A DNA stretch of 64,000 nt, from the NCBI GenBank assembly GCA_029721515.1, contig CM056550.1, forward strand, positions 17,111,119 through 17,175,118, read 5' to 3'. The DNA comes from Synanceia verrucosa. Its lineage: Eukaryota > Chordata > Actinopteri > Perciformes > Synanceiidae. Each line of letters opens with the position of its first letter. The stretch's first letter is position 1. The notes under the pieces were generated by a model. It was not told the DNA's origin, searched no databases, and was given only the letters and a program-made list of their open reading frames with translations. Shown piece by piece: positions 39,459 to 51,400 of this stretch. Made by a program: the position numbers and the translations under genes.

Positions 39459-39678
39459 TAGGTAACTCTACCTGGACAAACTCACCTGACATGTGTTACC
39501 ATAGACGTGCTGGTAGGTCATGAAGCAGAACTCCATTCAAAAAAACAAGGAAACTAACAACACAGTCATAACTAACGAACAAACATGCTGATAAAATTAG
39601 ATTAACCATCTTTTCTGAATCTGTCCAAGCTTCTCCTGGAATTCAGCAAACAAATAATCCACCAAAGAGCATCGTTAA
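39459..39678 (-). mobile_element. Partial hAT-like MITE copy, reverse orientation
   Basis: About 220 bp is the reverse complement, with few differences, of about 47040-47262. Shared blocks include CAAACTCACCTGACATGTG, GACGTGCTGGTAGGTCATGA, CAGAACTCCATTCAAAAAAA, CTTCTCCTGGAATTCAGCAA and CCACCAAAGAGCATCGTTAAA. The outer ends do not match well, so this copy is truncated or eroded. Confidence 0.85.
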
Positions 39679-40489
39679 AGTATTAATTTATAACAAGAAA
39701 TGGAGGAAAATGAAAAGAGGAAGAGAGGATCTTTTCATAAACAAAGCGCATTTTGGGCAGTTTGTCCCAGTAGAGCTACCGTCGCTCATAGTTAGCATTA
39801 GCAAGTTACCTAAGCAAATAATATAACTATCACTATGTGAATACTGTGCAAGTTTTCACACATTTTGTAGGATCATTTTAAAATATAGCTTACTATTCAT
39901 TGAAGAGATATTTTATTTAATATTATTTATAATTACACAGTCTTCATCAGATTAGATTCTGTGATTAAGTTTATCGATTTGAGGGTCCGTCCTTTGTCCA
40001 TTATCACCAAAAGTATATTTTTATCGAGCTTTAGGATCAACCAGTCACAGCTTTTGAAATGATGACTCATACCTAACAGCGGGGTCAACCACACCTCCTC
40101 ACTAAGATAGGAGTTTCTGTCCATTCCTTGCTCAGAGTTCTCTAAGAATATTCTGGAATCACTCCCAAGCTAAGACTCCTTGCTAGGAATATTTAGGTTA
40201 TTTTAAGGATTGAGGAAGAAGTTGAGGGCCCTGATTTAAGACGGACAATTAAGATTTGTTTGACTTCGTTTTAGTGAATCGGATGAATAAATGTAAATCT
40301 GACCACTCAAAGCACTTTACACTACATATCACATTCACACATTCATACTGATGACGGGAAAAATCAATACCAACTGTTTTATTTTATTTATTTTTTATTA
40401 ATTAATTAATGAGCTAATCCTGGAGAAATCCCTGTTAAATAAGCACTGGTCATTGATTTTTTTTTAATTTTTTTAATTTTTTTTTTTTT

Positions 40490-41022
40490 AAGCTAATTAT
40501 ACGGGAGAAACCAGAGTACCTGGAGAAAACCCCATGCTGGAACCATTGGTTATTGTAATTATTTTGAGGGGGAAAATAGGCATCACACAATTATTCCCTT
40601 CAAAATAAACAAAAAAAAAAACAAAACTTTTTTTAAAAATTAATTTTAAGGGAGAGACCAGATCACGTGGAGAAAACCCTATCATATAACCAATGGTCCT
40701 TGTATTTATTCTGAGGGGGAAAAGGCATCACACAATTGTTCCCCTCAAAATAAACAAAAAAATTATTTTTTTTTTAAAAATTAATTTTAAGGGAGAGACC
40801 AGATCACGTGGAGAAAACCCTATCATATAACCAATGGTCCTTGTATTTATTCTGAGGGGGGAAAAGGCATCACACAATTGTTCCCCTCATAATAAACAAT
40901 AAAATTATTTTTTTTTTAAAAATTAATTTTAAGGGAGAGACCAGATCACGTGGAGAAAACCCTATCATATAACCAATGGTCCTTGTATTTATTCTGAGGG
41001 GGGAAAAGGCATCACACAATAA
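40490..41022. repeat. 141-bp tandem repeat, about 3.7 copies
   Basis: Units contain AAGGGAGAGACCAGATCACG, TGGAGAAAACCCTATCATAT, AACCAATGGTCCTTGTATTT and GGCATCACACAATTGTTCCC. GGGAGAGACC recurs at 40650, 40791 and 40933; a more diverged unit precedes at about 40498. Each unit carries TTTATT, that is AATAAA on the minus strand, directly downstream of the orphan gene. Confidence 0.92.
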
Positions 41023-41056
41023 TAAAATAAATAGAAGATGAAACCCTTTTTCTAAA

Positions 41057-42760
41057 CTACCCCACCCTGCACTTGAACAAGGTGTTCCTCACTGCAGAGA
41101 AGAACCTCTGGAAGATGTTCTTCTTGGCTGGTTTTGTCAGATGATTCCTCACATAGGTGCTGATGTCTTGTGTCAGCGCTGGGTGTTGAGCCACCAGGTG
41201 AGCCAGCACCATGTGTTCACCGCCCCTCTTCCTGCACAGGTGCTTGTAAAGCTGCTTGTCAAGGTTTGTGAAGGTTTTTGGGGTGGTGACAAATTTCACA
41301 TCCTCCACTGCAGCCCATGTCTTTTCAGACAGATTCTCGATGATGTCCACGGCCTCTGGGGCGCAGTCCACTTTTGATTTCCTGAACACCCGAGAAACGA
41401 GCTTCTCCACAAACACCTCAGTGGCAGCTTTGTTGTATTCTCTGAACTCAGCAGCATACTGTTCATCCAGTGTCCTGTCCTGCTCTACCAGTGTCCTGTC
41501 CTGCTCATCCGGCATCCAGGCCTGTCCTACCGGTGTCCTGTCCTGCTTGTCCACCATCTTGTCAGTCCCTGAAGGTTTGATGGGTGCAGTCTCAGTGCCC
41601 TCGATAGCTTCTGTCACCCTCTTGCTGTGGTGGAAGGCCTGAAATTCCCGCCACCAACTGACCAGAGACAGGAAGCTGTGCACTTTGCTTAAAATATTAG
41701 CAAACATGTCAGCTTGATACTGGTTTCTGAGCCTTGTCGTGTGGATGACATTGGGATCAGACGACACGTGTCGGTAGAGGAAATTACTCAGGGTTTCTGT
41801 CAAAATGACCTGACTGGGGGACATTTTTGTCTGTGCAACGAGAGCTGCTTCCTGATCTTTGAGCATTTTGTCAATGTCACACACGAGTGATGGTATTGCC
41901 TCCTTATTTTCCTCGGTGTGCTTCCTCTGAAATTTCTGCTTCAGCTGAGCCAGGATACGGAGGATCCAAGCTTTGGCAAAGCATTTTGCCAGAAACTCTG
42001 TGACTTTGTTGATTATTCGACTCTCCTTCTTCATGGACGTCTCTAAGGTCTTGGTAATGTCCTGAATCTGACGTTTGCACTGATCTTTCAGTGTTCTGTA
42101 CTCAGAGTCCGTCATGCTATGTGAGAGAGGGTCAATGATACTGTCCACCTCCTCTGTCATTTTTTTCTCCAGAGATTTCAGCCTGTCAGTGTCGGATGCA
42201 GCCGGTTCCTCCTGGGAGGTGGTCGGACTCACCTTTTTCTGTGGTAGACATGTGAACTTGGGCTTCATCTTGTTGACGAACCTCTTCAGCAGTTTGCAGG
42301 CACACTGAATCATGGTGTTCAGCCTGTTGGGTGGAGTGACGCGTTGACTTAGGCCTGAAATGGAGTTATTCAGACTGCTTGTCACATCTGTGCTGATTAT
42401 GTCCACCAGGCTCTCTGAGGACAGGATACTTTGGGCAGAGTTTCTGATGCCCAGAGGTGTGGAGAAACACTCAGGGATAGCGTCTTTCAGACTGTCTCTG
42501 ATGTCCTCCTCGGTCACCTCTTCTGGACTCTTCAGAAGCATCAGGAAGGCCCTGGACAAGGAGGAGATGATGTCCAGGAGCAGGTCAGCCAGCATGATCA
42601 CGGTCATGTTGTCAGGCTGGCCTGCCCTCAGTGATGCCCACTGCTCCTCCGTGAGCCCTTCATAAAACAACTCCACCAGCGGCCGGACAGTCTGGCGAAC
42701 AGTCTGACGAATGTCGCTGTCAGACACGTCCTGTTTCTGTGACGTTACCGGTGCTTCCAT
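41057..42760 (-). CDS. Uncharacterised intronless protein, 567 residues
   Basis: An uninterrupted 567-residue frame, with the start ATG in a good Kozak context (CCACCAAATGG) and a stop at 41057. I do not recognise the family. It opens with acidic and polar segments (ELFYEGLTEEQWASLRAG), then helical, Leu-rich stretches. A Lys-rich central region (about 220-290) and several likely coiled-coil or helical bundles follow. A short degenerate repeat (about 400-430: PVGQAWMPDEQDRTLVEQDR and variants) precedes a basic C-terminus (NHLTKPAKKNIFQRFFSAV). No signal peptide, membrane span or catalytic motif is evident. Composition is biased toward Lys, Glu, Ser and Thr with normal codon use, and there are no internal stops, so it looks like a maintained gene. 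Its single exon is unlike all neighbours and suggests a retrogene or a lineage-specific fish family. Confidence 0.75.
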   Translation of the reverse strand: MEAPVTSQKQDVSDSDIRQTVRQTVRPLVELFYEGLTEEQWASLRAGQPDNMTVIMLADLLLDIISSLSRAFLMLLKSPEEVTEEDIRDSLKDAIPECFSTPLGIRNSAQSILSSESLVDIISTDVTSSLNNSISGLSQRVTPPNRLNTMIQCACKLLKRFVNKMKPKFTCLPQKKVSPTTSQEEPAASDTDRLKSLEKKMTEEVDSIIDPLSHSMTDSEYRTLKDQCKRQIQDITKTLETSMKKESRIINKVTEFLAKCFAKAWILRILAQLKQKFQRKHTEENKEAIPSLVCDIDKMLKDQEAALVAQTKMSPSQVILTETLSNFLYRHVSSDPNVIHTTRLRNQYQADMFANILSKVHSFLSLVSWWREFQAFHHSKRVTEAIEGTETAPIKPSGTDKMVDKQDRTPVGQAWMPDEQDRTLVEQDRTLDEQYAAEFREYNKAATEVFVEKLVSRVFRKSKVDCAPEAVDIIENLSEKTWAAVEDVKFVTTPKTFTNLDKQLYKHLCRKRGGEHMVLAHLVAQHPALTQDISTYVRNHLTKPAKKNIFQRFFSAVRNTLFKCRVG

Positions 42761-42911
42761 TTGGTGGATTTCAGGTCAAATCAGATGAGAAACCTGGAAA
42801 GGATCAATAAAATTTGATGAATTTATCTCTATCTATCTGATAAGGGCTGCTGAGCTGAGAGTCTGCTGCTGTGTCTGCAAAGATTGAGCTGATGCTCTGG
42901 ATGAGGCTGAG

Positions 42912-42952
42912 CTGCAGGTCGGACCTGCAGGCATCTGAAATGCGTGACGTCA
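42912..42952. promoter_or_regulatory. Palindrome and CRE upstream of the orphan gene
   Basis: CTGCAGGTCGGACCTGCAG at 42912-42930 is a perfect 19-nt odd palindrome. A full cyclic-AMP response element TGACGTCA lies at 42945-42952. Both are 150-195 bp upstream of the orphan gene's ATG on the minus strand, as expected for a promoter. Confidence 0.5.
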
Positions 42953-43025
42953 CCCATTAAAGGCACTTCAATGGCGTCACACGTCATAGCGTTCCATCAG
43001 CCCCGCCACACAGGACGACCGCAGC

Positions 43026-43038
43026 GTTGCTAGGCAAC
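43026..43038. promoter_or_regulatory. Candidate RFX X-box upstream of the orphan gene
   Basis: GTTGCTAGGCAAC is a strong X-box (GTTGCT-A-GGCAAC), about 265 bp upstream of the orphan gene's start codon. It shares its first nine bases and last two with the site upstream of ush1g. RFX sites next to a TATA-less, CpG-containing promoter suggest ciliated-cell expression. Motif match only. Confidence 0.55.
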
Positions 43039-43387
43039 GGCGGCAAGCCGCAGATCACCTCACTTAATATTATTCTAAATAAAAATAGTAATAGTAACAA
43101 TAATAATACTAATCGTAATGTTTCTGTTGTGAAATAATGAAGGAGGCGTCTAGCTGCACAGGAATCCTCCAGCTGCTGAATCACTTTTCCTTCAGTGTTG
43201 AAAAATGTTTGATGATGACACAGTCGAGAGGAAAATTAATTTCAGAGTTTATAAATCCTCTGCGTTTGTTTCTTAATCTTATGTGGGTATAATTATCTGA
43301 CTCTTTCTTGAATTTCAAAACAATGGTGTCTTATAAGCGCTTGGGTAGTGCAAATATATTGATGCATGACACAATAATCCTGAAAAT

Positions 43388-43490
43388 CCATCCATCCATC
43401 CATCCATACACCTCTTATCCTCTCATAGGGTCGCGGGGGGGCTGGAGCCTAGGTACACCCTGGACAAGTCAGGGCATTAAGTGCGCATCT
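43388..43490. repeat. (ATCC)n plus fish interspersed repeat fragment
   Basis: Four ATCC units are followed by CTTATCCTCTCATAGGGTCG, GGGGGCTGGAGCC and GTACACCCTGGACAAGTC. This order (CATCC run, TTATCC, GGGTCGCGGGGG, ACACCCTGGACAGGTC) is a familiar dispersed repeat of teleost genomes. The copy is short and diverged. Confidence 0.7.
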
Positions 43491-44319
43491 GGGGAACACT
43501 CCTGTCTTAGCTCACACCTTCTTTACTGCGCTATTATCGCTAAAGAACGATCTTAACTGGGAAACGTGGCCAATATCTGTGCAGTTTTAATGAGCATTTC
43601 TTCAGCTTTACTGGAGAGAAAAAACTCTGTTAAATTCTGTCCAAACATTCCTGCTAATATTCAGAAACTAAAATAAAAAGCTCATCATTTTCCTGTAAGA
43701 TGCTAAGAACCTAAACTGCACTGTTCATTTGAGTGATTTTGATGTATGAAATGTTAAGGAGAGATGCTTTAAAAGGAAAGAAAGACTGGCATTTATAATA
43801 TTAATTTCTTATCTTACTTTGCTGGTTTCAGATTTCCATCAAAGTGCTGCACATGAGTCTGTCAATGCAACATAAGGTGATGCATCACGTTAATGTATCT
43901 GCTCTCTGATCCACACAAAGGAAACAGGAAGGAGCTTTAAGTGGAGACATCCAGCAGAAAAACTCCTGATCTGCTGTTCCTGTAACGAGCAGCACTGGAC
44001 ACATTAGTGGGAATAAAAATACTAATTCAAATAATAAAAAAACTGCACAGTGATAAACATGTGACGACTGAATGTTTTGATATGTCAGGCTTCAAATCAT
44101 TTTCAACATTTTTAGTTGGGAACAAAATAAATCTATTTATTTGAACACAATCATACACAGAACAACCTGCAGTGAATCACTTTAGCTCCTATTTAATAAA
44201 ATATATATGACAATATTACAGAAAGTAATTATTGTATCAGCATGTTTCAGAGACAAAAAAACAACAGCTAAAGAAACCACATTCATTCATTGAGACATTT
44301 TTCACTATTTCACAACTTT

Positions 44320-44985
44320 GTGGAGTGGGCTGAAAAAAAATCACCTGAGGCTGAAGGTCAACAAGACCAGAGAGATGGAGATGGACTTCAGGAAGAAGAG
44401 GAGGCCTTCACAGCCACTGTGGATCTGGGGGAGGAGGTGGAGGAGGTGGAGGACTTCAGATATCTGGGAGTGGTGATTGGAAACAGACTGGAAGAGCAGA
44501 CTCTATTTCCTGACGAAGCTCAGATCCTTCAACGTGTTCGGCTAGATGTTGGAGATCTACCAGTCTGTTTCCAGCTCCATCTTTTTAGAGCAGCAGCATC
44601 TGAGCAGAGACACCAGCAGACTGGATCAGATCATCCAGAAGGTCTGTCTCTGGACTGGGTTTGAAAGTGTGGTGGAGAGCAGGATGCTCTCCATCAGGGA
44701 CAATGAAGAGCATCCTCTCCACCTCTCACTGGACAGACAGTGGAGAAGCTTCTCTCTCCATCACTCTGTACAATAAGACCTCATCCTGATGTTAGAACAT
44801 AACAAAGTGTTCACCTTTAGTTCACTGCACCTGACTGATTATTTGCACTAATTAATATTTATTTCTTTATACTTAAATAATAATACTTTTCTGGTTTTAT
44901 ATTGATTTTTATTGAGTTTTGATTTCTTGCTGTTGCTGCATCATAATTTCCCAGGTCAGGATCAGTAAAGTGATTCTTTTCTATT
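44320..44985 (+). mobile_element. 3' end of a non-LTR retrotransposon (Rex1/L2-like), degraded
   Basis: The plus strand encodes EEVEDFRYLGVVIGNRLE, like the post-RT block (VVxxFKYLGVxITxxLxW) of fish CR1/L2/Rex1 LINEs, and later text (ATCTACCAGTCTGTTTCCAG, CTGGACTGGGTTTG, CTCTCCATCAGGGACAATGA) that is usual for the ORF2 end. The tail AATTTCCCAGGTCAGGATCA resembles the GAATTTCCCC...GGGATCAATAAAG end of these elements. Frameshifts are present, so it is dead. Confidence 0.7.
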
Positions 44986-45426
44986 CTACTCTCTTCTGTT
45001 AAAAAACAAGATGGTGACAGCTAAAATGCTTCAACTTAAGGCTTCAGAGCAGCTTCAGGCTACAAACCAACAGGTGACATCATGTCCACTCACAATAAAC
45101 AGTCTGTGGTTCGTTCATAATCATTTCCATCCAGCTGCATAAAGAAAAACTTTTCCAGGTTTAACTGAAGAACTTTCCGAGAACAAATGAATGAATTTAT
45201 GGAGTATTTCAGGGTTAAGTCACATTTAATGGTTGTGATAAACAGGAAGCAAACACTTCCAGACAGTTCTTTTCTGGTGGACTGAATCCTGAAAGCCATC
45301 AGGAAGAAGCAGATTATCGCTACTGTCATTTCCTTTAAATAAACACCAGAAAGCAGCGAAATGTTCCTCTGATCTCAGTTCAGCTGTGACGACGGGAACA
45401 ACAAGGAAAAACCTCCAGCAGCTGCT

Positions 45427-48400
45427 TTAAATCCTCTGAATCTCAAAGAGACGGATGTCAGTGTCGTACCAGATTGGAGGATCCACGTTGCTGCGGCAAC
45501 AAGAGGAAAGACAAGTCATTGTTAAATCTGTCAGCATTTTTAATCTGGATCTGAAACATCTGAAAAGTGACTATTCAGGCCCGTTTACCGTAAATAGATG
45601 ACGCCCCACATGTAGGTGAGGAACCACATGGCGGTGCCGGCGTTGGCCTGGTACTTCCTGATGAGGATGGGATGAGGGACGGGCAGGAGGCCCACCAGCG
45701 TGCCGTGCTGGAGGAACTTGAGGATTTCTGACTCGTCCGTCAAACCCCTGAGGACAGAGACAGTTCATCTGAACTATGATCCTGATGAAACCATCAGCTC
45801 ACAGCATTTCAGCCTCTTTGAACTCATTTAACGCTGTGAAGAAAGTGGAATATTTAGCAGTTTAAGAGCCATTTTTAGTTCAAACAGCTAAGACAGACCG
45901 TCAGGACAGTCAAACCATTTTCTTTTTATCGTTTGTTTAAAACTCCCTTATTGTTCATCATCTAATCAATGATGTCAGGTGACAACCAGCCAATCAGCGT
46001 CTTCATGATGTTGACTGGTCTGCAGTCTGACACCACTTTTTTCTAACTACTGCAACGTGTCTGTGATTTTGTCTATGCTGCTGTGGCAGGTGAATTTCCC
46101 CCCAAGGGGGGATTAATAAAAAAAACTATTCTATTCTAAGAGCTGGAGTTAAATTCTTCATTTAGTTTCATTCTTTTCATGCTTTGATTTTTATCTAACT
46201 GTGACCAACACTGACAGACCATAATGTTTAAGATCTCTCTTAAGAGATAAGAGCACAGTTTAGAAGGTCTTAGCTAAGAAGGGTCGCTAAGATAAGAGTG
46301 TTTCCCACATGAGTTCTTCATGCCTTTCTTAGGATCGCTCTTTCAGACTCTTTTAACAGGAGCTGTCCACTACCGCGGTGCTGAAACTAAACCAATCGAT
46401 GTCAGGTGAATCGATCAGCCACCAATAATCAGCTGATAAGTCACACAGGACGCTGCTACCTAACACACTGATTCAATTTACATGACGAAAACAAGACGGC
46501 ACCTACATATGAAGTAGTCATGGTCAGAGAATCATGAGGAAATGTATTCAAACCAGGGCTGTTGAAGCTAACACGCTAACTTGCGTAACGGTAAAACTGA
46601 GAGACACCGGGGTTCAGTGCTCATCACATCCTGACGGCCTGAGCTCATCTGAGGAGACACTGACACCGTTTACCGGTAAGTGACGTTGTGTTGAGCCACA
46701 ATTAGCATTCCAGTTAATATCACTGTTCATTTGATCTACAGAGGCTTGTTTCTGACCAAGATAGCTTGCTAGTGCTAGCGTTAGCTGATAACATAGCGTT
46801 CGCTATGCTAACGGTACAGGTGTCCAGTGCCATTACCAGGCTGCTAACCTGTGTTGCATGTGTTAATGTGATGCTAACATTAGCTCCACACTCACGATGA
46901 AAAAGTAAATCAACCAACTTCACATCGTCCAATAGCACTACTACTCCTCAGCTAACGCTAGCACTAGCGAGCTAGCTTGATTGGCGATGAGTCGCCGTAA
47001 TTCATGTGAACAGTATGCTAATACAAATTAATTTAACGATGCTCTTTGGTGGATTATTTGTTTGCTGAATTCCAGGAGAAGCTTGGACAGATTCAGAAAA
47101 GATGGTTGATCTAATTTTATCAGCATGTTTGATCGTTAGTTATGACTGTGTTGTTAGTTTCCTTGTTTTTTTGAATGGAGTTCTGCTTCATGACCTACCA
47201 GCACGTCTCTAGTAACACATGTCAGGTGAGTTTGTCCAGGTAGAGTTACCTAACGCTGATTAATCACGTTAAGACACTAATTTCAACATCCCTAATTCAA
47301 AATAAAATATATGAAGGATGGAGGAAAGGACAAATGAACTTCAGGACCGGCTCTGTATCCTGACCACAGAAAAGCATATGGATTCAAGACTCAAAGTTCA
47401 AATGAACAGAAAGTAATAAGAGCAGACAGAGGTTAAGGTGAGTGAACACTGGAAAATGTCCTCTAGACTGAGTCCGTTCTTACTTGTCGATGCAGATCTT
47501 CTCCACCTGAGGGACCAGGACCTGCAGCAGCCTCATTATGGTCTGTAGAGGCAGTTTGGACTTCCATGACAACACCTGAGAGCACAGCAGCAGAGTGATG
47601 GAGGCCAGGACCAGAGCAGATACAGGAGGAAGGGATTGAAGCAGCAGGAGACACTCACCCAGTCGGTGTTGGCGCTCCAGGCTGAAGACGACGACTCGCT
47701 GGACAACCGACTCCTCGCTGCTTCTGGGTCAGTGTGGTCGCCCTGATGTCAAAATAAAAGCACAGGAGTGAGCTTAACTGCAGACAAGAAGACTAAAGAG
47801 ACATAATGGGACACACCTCGTGGTTGGACTCTGTATCGCTGGCGCCGCCGTCCATGTCGGCCGGCTGTGGAGCGTCTGAACGAGGCAGGGCGACCATCGT
47901 ACCGTCCACGCTGACCTGGGACTTCTCTGTGATCTTATCGATGCCTGGAGGACCAAACACAAAACCTTAAAAACTGTTCAAAAGAGACTCAGTGGAGATG
48001 AATAAAACATAAACAGATTTATAATCTGCACTTCTCTGAAAAGGTCAAGGGTCAGAATACTTCACAACTGCTGGTCACTGGTGAAGATGGGAGCAAATTA
48101 TAATTCACAGGTTAATATCATATCTTTATTTATGATTAGAAGTGACACTAAATTGTTCTTTGTTTGCTTCCAGTAAACTGGTAATAATATCATCACATCT
48201 ATGCAGCACGTAAAATTAAAGGAAAACACTGAGAGTAAGTGAGAATATCAATGAAATACATTTCAGTTCTTTACACAAAGACAATATTAAAATGAAATTA
48301 CCACAACCGCTTATTAGAAGGTAATAAAAATATAATAAATCACAAAAAAATCTATAGAAGTCAAAATTTACTAATTATTATTTATAAATAATATGCATGA

Positions 48401-51400
48401 AATAAATAGAGATGATGATCTCAAAACCATAAAGAATAAAATTATTTAAAATTAATATTTAGTTAATAATAAGTATTATTGACATTAATAATGAACTGTA
48501 ATTATCATTTTATTCAAATGAATTAAATAAAACTGGAATTAATTTAAATGAATACAGTTACAAACTGAAAATAGTAAAATTATGATGAATATGTTCTAAT
48601 TTATTCTAATTATAATCATTGCCCCCATTGTTTTTGATCCACATGTTCAGCATATATTCCAATTATTATTATATCATATTTATAATATATTACGTTATGC
48701 TGTATGCATCCCTGTCCTGTCTACCCACCTTGTCATGTTGTATGTATGTTGTCTTTATGTACAGACGGGTTGATGGCTAATTTCACTGGTGACAATAAAG
48801 GCTTACCATACCATATTATGGTTCAGTATATGTGTGTATTCCTTTAATTGGCTGATTGAAGTGGCCTTTCATTGACCTCACAGTGGGTCTGGCTCTACCT
48901 GGAGTGGCCTCTAGGCTGGCTTTGAGGGTTCCCGGCTCAGCAGGTCCAGCAGGTCTGGATCCCTTCATGGCCTCCATGGTCTCCACAGAGTTGCCCCTGG
49001 AAACGCCCGACTTCTTCTTCCTCTGAAGCGCCTTCTGAATGGATGCCGTGTCCGACAGCAGGTTGGCCAGCTGGTGGAAAACGTTGCGCTTCCGGATGAT
49101 GGCGTACACCAGGTTGCTGTTACCTGAGAGGGAGATTCAGTGGAGGGTGGAACGACGGTAGCATGATGGAGCTCATCTGATGTGACGTTTCTCACCGTCA
49201 AACTGGTACTGGATGATGTTGTTGAAGACCTCCAGCAGGAAGAAGACCAGGTGGTGGTTCTGTGGGGAGGAGTAGAGGAACCAGGGGGTGGAGAAGGCCT
49301 CCAGCAGGTGAAGCAGCTTGTTGGCAGCCACCATGGACATACTCTTCAGGTACGGCGAAACTGTGGAGGGCAGAGAGAGGATTTCAGACAGCCTGATGCC
49401 ATGTTGGACCATGATGCTCTGGTGTCACAGTGGAGCTGGGACTGGAAGGTCAAAACTGTGGTGTGGTAGGAGACCATGCTCAGATATTCTACCCAAAACC
49501 ACAGACATTAAAGGACAAACACAGAGAACTTTCTACTGGATGAACCACACACTACATCACTATGAATGTGATGAAGCATGATGGATCAGCTCCACCTGAA
49601 AACTCCCTGCTTTTTAAAGGAGAGCTGAAATACTGTTGACCTTGTTCTGTAATAATAACAATATTGATTTAAAATATCTCTATCTATGCTCTGCAGTTCC
49701 TACATTTTGTCACCAGGTGGCATCATTTACTCACTGTTCACTATTATAGTGAGCAGGCAGTCGTACAGCGGCTGGAGTCTCTGGTGGCCGCTGGTGATGA
49801 TCTTATGGAAGATCTAGACGTGAAAAAGGGAATATTCAGAGAATAAATAACACATTCACTGCAAAATAACAAGTCCACCCATTATTGCCAATGATGAGTT
49901 ACGCCGTCAAAGTGTTGAGTGTGAATGGAACAAGGTAAAAAGAAACATTTTTTCATGATGAAATAGAGAGTCTCTTCTTTCATTTGAGCTATTCACTGTT
50001 TTCAGAGTCATAGTACAAAATATTCTGTGGGTCTAGAAATATGACTCAAAATGGACAAAAACACTGGAACAAGACACTTTCAAGTTTAAAAAAAAACAGC
50101 TGGAACTCAAAGAGTTAATACACTATGGACCACCTGAACTGTTCCTTTAACAGGGTTTTTGCACCATTTTAAAAGTCAAATTTAATATTTTTTAAAACCT
50201 TTTTAAGACCTCAACAAACATAATTTAAGATCCAAAAAGAAGTGACTCACTTTGAAAAAAAAAAAAAAACACCATCTGAAAATGTAATACCTGCAGCAAA
50301 TCTACGGTATATTTAAGACAATTTAAGACCTTAATTACCCAGACTTTAAGACTTTTAAAGGAACAGAATGTGAAGCGTCCTCTCACCACGATGAGCAGGT
50401 CGGTGTGGGTTCCTGTGAACACAGGAATGTCCATCGGGACTCTCAGAGTGAACGGCTTGTTGAGACGAACACCAAAGTTCCTCTCTCCGCTCAGCAGCAG
50501 CAGGATGAAAACGCCGATGTGCACGAGGCCGACTCGAGCTGCACACAAACACAGCTATCAGTCATATCGACGAGCACAAACTGGACCTGATGGGATCCTG
50601 AGAGACTCACACTGGTCAGTTCTGGCTTCGTTCAGACTGAAGAGGATGGGAACGAGCACGTCCAACACATCGCTGCTCTTCAGCACGAAGAACAGGAATT
50701 TCTAAAAGAAAGAAACGACAAAGAAGCTGCTAAAGCTTCAACTCTTCTGCTGCAGTTTACAGGTGAGTTACAGGTGTGTTACAGGTGAGTTACAGGTGAA
50801 TTACAGATGTGTTACAGGTGTGTTACAGATGTGTTAAAGGTGTGTTACAGGTGAATTACAGGTGTGTAACAGGTGAATTAAAGGTGTGTTACAGGTGAAT
50901 TACAGGTGTGTTACAGGTGAATTACAGGTGAGTTACAGGTGAGTTACAGATGTGTTACAGGTGTGTTACAGGTGTGTTACAAATGTATTAAAGGTGTGTT
51001 ACAGATGTATTAAAGGTGTATTAAAGGTGTGTTACAGGTGAATTACAGGTGTGTTACAGGTGAATTACAGGTGTGTTACAGATGTATTAAAGGTGTATTA
51101 AAGGTGTGTTACAGATGAATTACAGGTGTGTTACAGATGTATTAAAGGTGTATTAAAGGTGTGTTACAGGTGAATTACAGGTGTGTTACAGGTGAATTAC
51201 AGGTGTGTTACAGGTGAATTACAGGTGTGTTACAGATGTATTAAAGGTGTGTTACAGGTGTGTTACAAATGTATTAAAGGTCTGTTACAGATGTATTAAA
51301 GGTGTATTAAAGGTGTGTTACAGGTGAATTACAGGTGTGTTACAGATGTATTAAAGGTGTGTTACAGGTGTGTTACAGATGTATTAAAGGTGTGTTACAG

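Larger units (their letters stand above)
39059..41056. other. Intergenic region between otop2 and the orphan gene
   Basis: Otop2 3' UTR (to about 39380), then a reverse-oriented copy of the hAT-like element, then a fish repeat fragment at about 40300-40350 (CAAAGCACTTTACACTACAT, a motif shared by many teleost introns), poly-T and poly-A runs, and a 141-bp tandem array next to the orphan gene's 3' end. Confidence 0.55.
42761..45426. other. Intergenic region between the orphan gene and hid1
   Basis: Orphan-gene promoter on the left (palindrome, CRE and X-box, separate entries), then repeats (fish repeat at 43388, LINE fragment at 44320), then the hid1 3' UTR on the right. I see no other exon. 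Confidence 0.55.
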
